Positions 58,653 through 64,000 of a stretch of 64,000 nt of DNA are shown one piece after another. Made by a program: the position numbers and the translations under genes. The DNA lies in NCBI GenBank assembly GCA_019359395.1, contig JAHHHK010000027.1, forward strand, positions 1-64,000, written 5' to 3'. Source of the DNA: Komarekiella atlantica HA4396-MV6 (lineage in GTDB: Bacteria; Cyanobacteriota; Cyanobacteriia; Cyanobacteriales; Nostocaceae). The notes under the pieces are model-generated. The model saw nothing but the letters and a program-made list of their open reading frames with translations, ran no database searches and was not told the DNA's origin. The first letter of the stretch is position 1. Each line of letters starts with the position of its first letter.

Positions 58653-61247
58653 TTATTTCTCGTGAAATGTCCAAACGCCCTCATCCCAATCGGCATCTGA
58701 TGGAGGTGACTGCAACCAATGCTGGCAACGTCGCAGATGTAACATAGCAGCTTTGTCATTTTTATCAGCGGACAAAACTTTGGCAAACTCGGCTCTAGCA
58801 AAGGTAAACTGGCGATTGAGATAATACTCGCGTCCTTTGTGATAATGCTCAATTACTTGCAATTTTTCGCTACTAATTGGGTCAGAACGCAAACTCACTA
58901 ATTCGTATATAGCTACTGGCTCATTTCTGCCCTTGACGCGAATGTAATCTAGTTCTCTCGCCCAAACATCATTTTGGCAAGGTTGATAAGTGTTATCGCT
59001 AATAATAATGTCGCAACCATACTGTTTACTAACACTTTCTAGTCGGGAGCCAAGATTAACACCATCACCAATGGCGGTAAATTCCATTCGCTTACTAGAG
59101 CCAATATTACCGCTGATCACGGTATCAGAATTGATGCCAATGCCGATATTAATTCTTGGTTTATTAGCTAGATAACGACGTTGATTAAAATCTTGTAGGC
59201 GATGGCGCATTTCTAGAGATGTTTGTACTGCCATCCAAGCGTGTTCTTCTAATGGTAAAGGAGAACCAAACACAGCCATGATTGCATCGCCGATGTATTT
59301 ATCAAGAGTACCTTTATGTTTAAAAACTGCCTCTACCATTGATTCAAAATATTCATTGAGCATACTCACCACTTCTTCTGCTTCCAAGTTTTCTGTCAAA
59401 GTAGTGTAGCCACGAATATCAGAAAATAAAATTGAAACTTCTTTGCGATCGCCTCCTAATTTAGCATCATCCAATTTCAGCAATTCTTCTGCTAATTCCT
59501 GGGTCATATAGCGGTACATTGTACTCTTGAGGCGCTTTTCATCACTGATATCTTCCATGACAACCAGTGCCCCACGGACTTGCTGTTGATCGCTAGCATC
59601 AGCAATTGTGTTGATTGATAAATTAATACTGTGTTGTTCTGTACCAGTAGTCAGGAGTGTGCGATCGGGATAATATTGCTGACGACTTTTTAATTCAGTT
59701 CCATGTAAAGCATCCTGACACCACTTGCTAAAGTCGCTTTCTTTGATGCCGATTACATCATTAACTAATTTACCTTCTAAACGGTCTTCTAATTCCAGCC
59801 CTAATAAACGCTTGGCACTTTCATTAGCAGCGATAATTAACCCGCCTTTATCAGTAGAAACCACTCCATTAGAAAGACTACGCAGAATGTCCCGCTGCAT
59901 TTGTTCTTGTTGTTTGACAGTGGCAAATAACTGAGCATTTTGTAATGCCACACCCGCTTGAATATTAAAAGCTTCCATGAACTCTTCATCATTGCGGTCA
60001 AAGCTAGCTTGGAAGCATTCGGGAGCCTTGGGCCAATAGGCTGGATTATAAAGCGGAAAATCCCCTGATTTCTTTTTATTTACTAGCTGGGTAACACCAA
60101 TTAATTCTTGATCGGCGTTAAACACTGGCATACACAGTAAGCTACAGGTGCGATAGCCATTTTGTTGATCAATTTGTTTGGCTGTCTCAGAATCAGGATG
60201 CTCATATAAATCAAAGGGAATATTCAGCTTTTTGCCAGAAGCAGCCACTATACCAGCAAAGCCTTTACCTAGGGGTATTCGCAGCTCCTTTGTTGAGCCA
60301 TTGTCTTGGGTGATTTTCGTCCATAATTGATGACGATCGCGATCTATTAACCATAGGGTACTGCGATCAGCGTTCATCAGTTCCTTCGCCTCATCCATCA
60401 CCCGTTTTAGAGTATCTTCTAAGTCGAGACTACTTTGAGAGAGCGACTTAATCGCTTTCATCAGCGCCGCCACCGCTCTTTGTTTTTGGGTTGCTACATA
60501 AAAAGAGCGCGACGACTCTAAAATCAGTCGAATTGAAGGAGCAAATTCTTGAAATAATTCTTCGTCAGTACTAGTAAAACCTTTGGTATCAATGCGCTCT
60601 GCAAGTGGAGCATCTGGATTATTAACAGAGTTTAATTTATTTAGTAATTGCACCACTGCAACTAATTGCCCATGTTCGTTCAACAGTGGCAAAGCCAGCA
60701 TAGTGTAAGTGCGATAGCCAGTTCTTTTTTCTTGTTCCTGGGCAAAACGCGATCGCGGATCGTTATAAAAATCAAAAGGAATATTGATAACTTGCTTGAA
60801 AGTAGCGACTTCACCACCAATGCCTTTATCTGCCGGAATGCGAATTTCTAAAGAGCGATCGCCCTCCGCCTCCGCTACTATTGACCAAAGTTCTTTTTTT
60901 TCTTCATCTAATAAAAATATTGTCGTGCGATCTGCTCCCAGTAATTCCCCTGTTTTTAAGGTAATTGAATGCAACATTTCTTGCAGAATTGTTTCAAATC
61001 CCTGAGAATCAAGCATTGACAGGGTTTGATGAACAATCTGTAATTTTTGCTCGACATCCCTAACAACCTGTTTAAAAGTATCCTGAGTCAGAGGAGCAAG
61101 AAACGTAGAAATGGTTCCTTGCCTTGTAGCAAGAGTACCCACAGGAACAGAATTTGGTTGTAAGTCATGGTTTTCTTGGTTACGAACACCAATAATCAAA
61201 TCGGCGGTTTCTCCAGAACTACCTTGATACACTGACATAACTACCAT
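58653..61247 (-). CDS. cyaB: CyaB-type adenylate cyclase (GAF-GAF-PAS-class III cyclase)
   Basis: 864 residues, matching the architecture and length of Anabaena CyaB1/CyaB2: GAF-A (about 75-245; LLGADRTTIFLLDEEKKELW), GAF-B (about 285-450; LMNADRSTLWLIDRDRHQLW), PAS (about 470-590; ANESAKRLLGLELEDRLEGK) and the catalytic domain (about 605-790). Metal-binding Asp residues lie in VSILFSDIRGYTTL and YIGDAIMAVFG; the catalytic Asn/Arg segment is GDGVNLGSRLESVSKQYGCD. The GAF domains carry the NKFDE-type signature (NIPFDFYNDPRSR, NIPFDLYEHPDSE), so cAMP feedback activation is likely. There is no TM segment. The product cAMP could bind the cNMP-like exporter domain, but nothing shows this. Confidence 0.92.
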   Translation of the reverse strand: MVVMSVYQGSSGETADLIIGVRNQENHDLQPNSVPVGTLATRQGTISTFLAPLTQDTFKQVVRDVEQKLQIVHQTLSMLDSQGFETILQEMLHSITLKTGELLGADRTTIFLLDEEKKELWSIVAEAEGDRSLEIRIPADKGIGGEVATFKQVINIPFDFYNDPRSRFAQEQEKRTGYRTYTMLALPLLNEHGQLVAVVQLLNKLNSVNNPDAPLAERIDTKGFTSTDEELFQEFAPSIRLILESSRSFYVATQKQRAVAALMKAIKSLSQSSLDLEDTLKRVMDEAKELMNADRSTLWLIDRDRHQLWTKITQDNGSTKELRIPLGKGFAGIVAASGKKLNIPFDLYEHPDSETAKQIDQQNGYRTCSLLCMPVFNADQELIGVTQLVNKKKSGDFPLYNPAYWPKAPECFQASFDRNDEEFMEAFNIQAGVALQNAQLFATVKQQEQMQRDILRSLSNGVVSTDKGGLIIAANESAKRLLGLELEDRLEGKLVNDVIGIKESDFSKWCQDALHGTELKSRQQYYPDRTLLTTGTEQHSINLSINTIADASDQQQVRGALVVMEDISDEKRLKSTMYRYMTQELAEELLKLDDAKLGGDRKEVSILFSDIRGYTTLTENLEAEEVVSMLNEYFESMVEAVFKHKGTLDKYIGDAIMAVFGSPLPLEEHAWMAVQTSLEMRHRLQDFNQRRYLANKPRINIGIGINSDTVISGNIGSSKRMEFTAIGDGVNLGSRLESVSKQYGCDIIISDNTYQPCQNDVWARELDYIRVKGRNEPVAIYELVSLRSDPISSEKLQVIEHYHKGREYYLNRQFTFARAEFAKVLSADKNDKAAMLHLRRCQHWLQSPPSDADWDEGVWTFHEK

Positions 61248-62080
61248 TTTGATATAACAGGATTAGATTTTAAGATGCTTAACAATGCAATTAAATTTAT
61301 GTAAGTAGTGCTAAAAGCAACAATTGCTAGACATCATCCACAGTTTAGTCGCTTGTTGAGCTAGCGTCATCCCGTAGACTAAAGAGCAGATGCGGTGTAG
61401 ATAACTTTCCACTCATTAAACATCCAATCTGAAGATGCATTAGCTCTAACTAATCTGCGATCGCCAGTTTTGCAGATATTACCAGCCCACTTCACTATCA
61501 TCTACTTGACTGGCAATACTTGTACAGGTAATGTATACATAGTTCCCAAATATGCGGCTAAAATAACAGTTTTCTATTCAAAATAGTCAGGTTGCCAGGG
61601 CGAAGAACGTAATAGAAGTGAGTTGATTTAAAGCTATGCCTTTTGCCCTCAGCAATCGCTCGTGTTCTAGAAATGGGATAAAGAGAGCGAGTTTGTTCTC
61701 TCAATTTTCTATGAGGAGAAGGGTTTAGGAAATAAAGTGGTTATAACTAACTGTGCGTGTTGTTTAATCGATATTCCTCAAGAGGCTTTATTAATTGAGA
61801 TAGCAGCTACTTCTTGTTATGGGTACGCCGAATAAATTACTCTTATTAGTCTATAGGCAGATAAGATGTCTAGCTTACAAGAGTATAAAGTTGTGTAACA
61901 AATGTTTGGCTATTGCATAAAACCTACATACAAAGACGTAGATATAAAAGGAGACACTAAATTTCCGTCAGAAAAATTGCTAGATTACTAAGCTGCTTTT
62001 TGGTTTTCATTAATCTTCAGAGTAATTCATTTCCCAATGTTTGACTCAATTGCTGTTTTGTGAAAGAGGTGAATTTACAT
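61248..62080. other. Intergenic region of 830 bp, no supported gene
   Basis: Divergent promoter region between the cyclase and the exoprotein operon. It contains an open but non-protein-like frame near 61640 and no member of the repeat families described elsewhere. AT-rich from 61730. Confidence 0.35.
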
Positions 62081-62344
62081 ATGATTTATAGATCAGGGCT
62101 AGCAAGTACTTTGGTGAAGAGTGGAGTAATGATTGCTTTTGCTATCCACGATCCACCTGATCCACGACCTTTACTACCTAAAATCCAACCACTTACTGTT
62201 CCCAAAAAAGTCCCCACTCAGTCTCCAGATACATCAAACCCCACTCAGTCTCCAGATACATCAAACCCCACTCAGTCTCCAGATACATCAAACCCCACTC
62301 AGTCTCCAGATACGTCCAACCTCCTTATATTAAGAAATAAATGA
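62081..62344 (+). CDS. Small Pro/Thr-rich repeat protein preceding the exoprotein
   Basis: 87 residues from ATG 62081 (ribosome site gaggtg; a GTG at 62060 is also in frame). The N-terminus YRSGLASTLVKSGVMIAFAI is mildly hydrophobic, followed by DPPDPRPLLPKIQPLTVPKK. A 9-residue repeat TQSPDTSNP follows, four times (27-bp DNA unit). The TGA overlaps the ATG of the next gene (ATGA), so translation is coupled. It may be a secreted linker or stalk peptide; no family recognised. Confidence 0.5.
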   Translation: MIYRSGLASTLVKSGVMIAFAIHDPPDPRPLLPKIQPLTVPKKVPTQSPDTSNPTQSPDTSNPTQSPDTSNPTQSPDTSNLLILRNK

Positions 62345-64000
62345 CTCAAAGTGGCAAAGGTTGCTATTGGCAATTAATTTTAGCAAGTTCTTTAATAACT
62401 GCTGGGGCATTAGCCTTTGGCATCGTCTCTCCTTTTGCAAATTCTGCCTTTGCCCAGAGTCTCATTACTCCAGATAACAACTTAGGAACTGAAAACTCTC
62501 AGATTATTGAAAACTACCTTGGTAATCCTGCCGAAGCTCTGACAGGTGGGGCAACTCGCGACAACAATCTTTTCCACAGTTTTCAGGAATTCAACGTTAG
62601 AGAAGGAAGATCTGCTATTTTCTTGAGTCCCAGTAACATTCAGAATATTTTGGTTAGAGTGACGGGTAGTAACCGCTCTGATATTCTAGGCAAACTTGAG
62701 ACTTCTACTGGTTCTAATGCCAATTTATTTTTGATTAATCCTAACGGAATTATTTTTGGGCCAAATGCCACCCTCAATGTGGGTGGTTCGTTTTTGGGAA
62801 GTACAGCAAGCGGGATCAAGTTTACTGACGGCACAGTTTTTAGTGCCACTGCTCCCCAAACACCACCCTTACTGAAAATGAGTGTACCAATTGGACTGCA
62901 ATTTGGAAGAACTGCGGGAGAGATTTATCAGCAGGGAGCACTAGAGGTTCCAGAAGGTAAAACTTTGGCATTGGTTGGTGGCAACGTTACCCTTCGTGGC
63001 AATGATAAAAATGATCCGAATCGTAGGACTCTAAAAGCAGCAGGTGGTCAGATTGCTGTGGGAGGAATACTGGGAACAGGAACAATAGGGCTGAACCTAG
63101 ATAGCAACAACCAACTCTTAAGCTTTCCTAATGATGTAGCGCTAGCAGATGTATCACTCAGCAATCTAGCTGTTGTTTTGACCGATGGCAATAGTGGTGG
63201 TTATATCCAGCTCAAAGGCAGGAGTATTATGCTCACCAATGCTTCACTAGTTCAAGCAGACAATAAAGGTGATCAAAACGGCAGAGGAATCTCTATACAG
63301 GTAGAGCAGTTAACTCTTAAAGACGGATCGCAAATAAAAGCTTCTGCTCGTGAGGGCACGGGATCTGGGGGTAGTTTGACACTTACGGCAACTGACTCTA
63401 TTCAAGTGATCGGAACTTATGCAGATGGTTCTCCCAGCGCTTTATTGACTCGGACTAATGATGAAGGTACGGCGGGCCCTTTGACTATTGAAACGAGAAA
63501 GTTAATTATTGAAAATGGAGGAAATGTCTCAACTACTGCTTTTGAGGGTAAAGGTGACGGAGGAAGGTTGTCAGTAACCGCTTCAGATTTTGTAAAGGTG
63601 AGTGGAAATTCTGCTCCTCCCACGGAGAGTCCTAGCGGCTTATTTACTCAAACTCGAACTACCGGAAATGCAGGTGCTTTGACAATTAACACTTCTGCAT
63701 TGATTGTTCAAGATGGAGCAGTAGTGTCAGCTGGTACTGGTAGCAATAGCCAGGGCAAGGGTGGGACTTTAACTATAAATGCCTCTAACTTTGTTGAAGT
63801 GAGCGGAACATCACCAATTGGTAAGTTTCCCAGTGGTTTATTTGCTCGAAGTAGAGGTAGCGGAGATGCAGGTTCTATTTTACTTACCACAAGGCAATTG
63901 ATTGTGCGGGATAAGGCTGAAGTAACTGTAGCCGCCTTGGGTTCAGGGAATGCAGGCAACCTGGATATTGCAGCCCGCGAAATCCATCTAGATGAAGGAA
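62341..64000 (+). CDS. Filamentous-haemagglutinin-like exoprotein (two-partner secretion), 5' part
   Basis: The frame opens at ATG 62341 and stays open to the window end (553 codons seen). A signal peptide (ILASSLITAGALAFGIVSPF, ending FAQS) leads into a TPS domain: SLITPDNNLGTENSQI, LFHSFQEFNVREGRSAIFLS, the hallmark LFLINPNGIIFGPNATLNVG and GSFLGSTASGIKFTD. Long beta-helix repeats follow (GLFTQTRTTGNAGALTINTS, then ASNFVEVSGTSP, GLFARSRGSGDAGSILLTTR). Such proteins are secreted through a TpsB/ShlB-type outer-membrane partner and mediate adhesion or contact. The partner gene is not in the window. Many cyanobacterial paralogues exist. Confidence 0.9.
   Translation, partial: MTQSGKGCYWQLILASSLITAGALAFGIVSPFANSAFAQSLITPDNNLGTENSQIIENYLGNPAEALTGGATRDNNLFHSFQEFNVREGRSAIFLSPSNIQNILVRVTGSNRSDILGKLETSTGSNANLFLINPNGIIFGPNATLNVGGSFLGSTASGIKFTDGTVFSATAPQTPPLLKMSVPIGLQFGRTAGEIYQQGALEVPEGKTLALVGGNVTLRGNDKNDPNRRTLKAAGGQIAVGGILGTGTIGLNLDSNNQLLSFPNDVALADVSLSNLAVVLTDGNSGGYIQLKGRSIMLTNASLVQADNKGDQNGRGISIQVEQLTLKDGSQIKASAREGTGSGGSLTLTATDSIQVIGTYADGSPSALLTRTNDEGTAGPLTIETRKLIIENGGNVSTTAFEGKGDGGRLSVTASDFVKVSGNSAPPTESPSGLFTQTRTTGNAGALTINTSALIVQDGAVVSAGTGSNSQGKGGTLTINASNFVEVSGTSPIGKFPSGLFARSRGSGDAGSILLTTRQLIVRDKAEVTVAALGSGNAGNLDIAAREIHLDEG

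Noticed and set aside
58484-58852. 122-codon frame overlapping the cyclase C-terminus
   Set aside because: Two thirds lie inside the cyaB coding region in another frame; only the last 55 codons outside it look protein-like, and they have no start of their own.

Overview
The window looks like a chromosomal segment from a filamentous, probably heterocyst-forming cyanobacterium of the Nostoc/Anabaena type. This rests on the dense GCGATCGC (HIP1) sites, short CCCCAGT/CCCCAAT-type tandem repeats, many dispersed hairpin repeats, a Mo-nitrogenase C-terminal-like protein, Psb30 of photosystem II, a CyaB-type GAF/PAS adenylate cyclase and several typically cyanobacterial small proteins. No rRNA, tRNA, CRISPR array or intact transposase was recognised.

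Layout. 0.1-6.2 kb holds a truncated persulfide dioxygenase beside a TauE/SafE exporter, a Uma2 protein, a toxin-antitoxin pair whose toxin seems to lack a start codon, a membrane GTPase and a histidine kinase. 6.7-17 kb holds a phytochelatin-synthase-like peptidase, aminopeptidase P, a PhzF-like isomerase, an orphan double-glycine leader peptide, a TetR regulator and an M16 peptidase pair.

17.3-30.7 kb is the centre of interest: a RiPP (ribosomally made, modified peptide) locus. It has a poly-Arg double-glycine precursor, six tandem copies of a second precursor and a third, shorter precursor. These are followed by an aminoglycoside-phosphotransferase-like kinase and a HopA1-family protein. 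On the opposite strand lie a PpiC-type isomerase, an HlyD-type adaptor, a C39-peptidase ABC exporter with an N-terminal cyclic-nucleotide-binding-like domain, and an IS630-type HTH protein. Kinase plus HopA1 is the Ser/Thr dehydration pair known from class V lanthipeptides (LxmK/LxmY) and thioamitides, yet no core peptide in the locus contains cysteine. Ordinary lanthionine rings therefore cannot form within one peptide, and the product may be of an undescribed type. The tandem precursor genes are separated by hairpins, one of which shows a compensatory base change.

32-45 kb holds a ThuA-like protein, a DUF3122-like gene broken by a stop in its signal peptide, a cytochrome P450, a CPA1 antiporter, two tandem metallophosphoesterases and the complete glycine cleavage set gcvT-gcvH-gcvP. 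45-64 kb holds a pentapeptide-repeat protein, a decayed hicBA pair, a creatininase-family amidase, a cupin, a HAD phosphatase, recJ, the overlooked tiny gene psb30, two half-size GDT1 transporters, a CyaB-type cyclase and the 5' part of a filamentous-haemagglutinin-like exoprotein that runs off the end.

The intergenic DNA is heavily colonised by small elements. One MITE-like family has at least six copies, most of them around the RiPP locus, and one copy carries a nested second element with a 9-bp target duplication. A second family has ends TAGACCTCTTGCA. Several low-complexity or repeat sequences lie in frame inside coding genes (gcvP, recJ, the C39 exporter, an M16 peptidase and the TauE gene). 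All assignments come from reading the sequence; no database search was possible.
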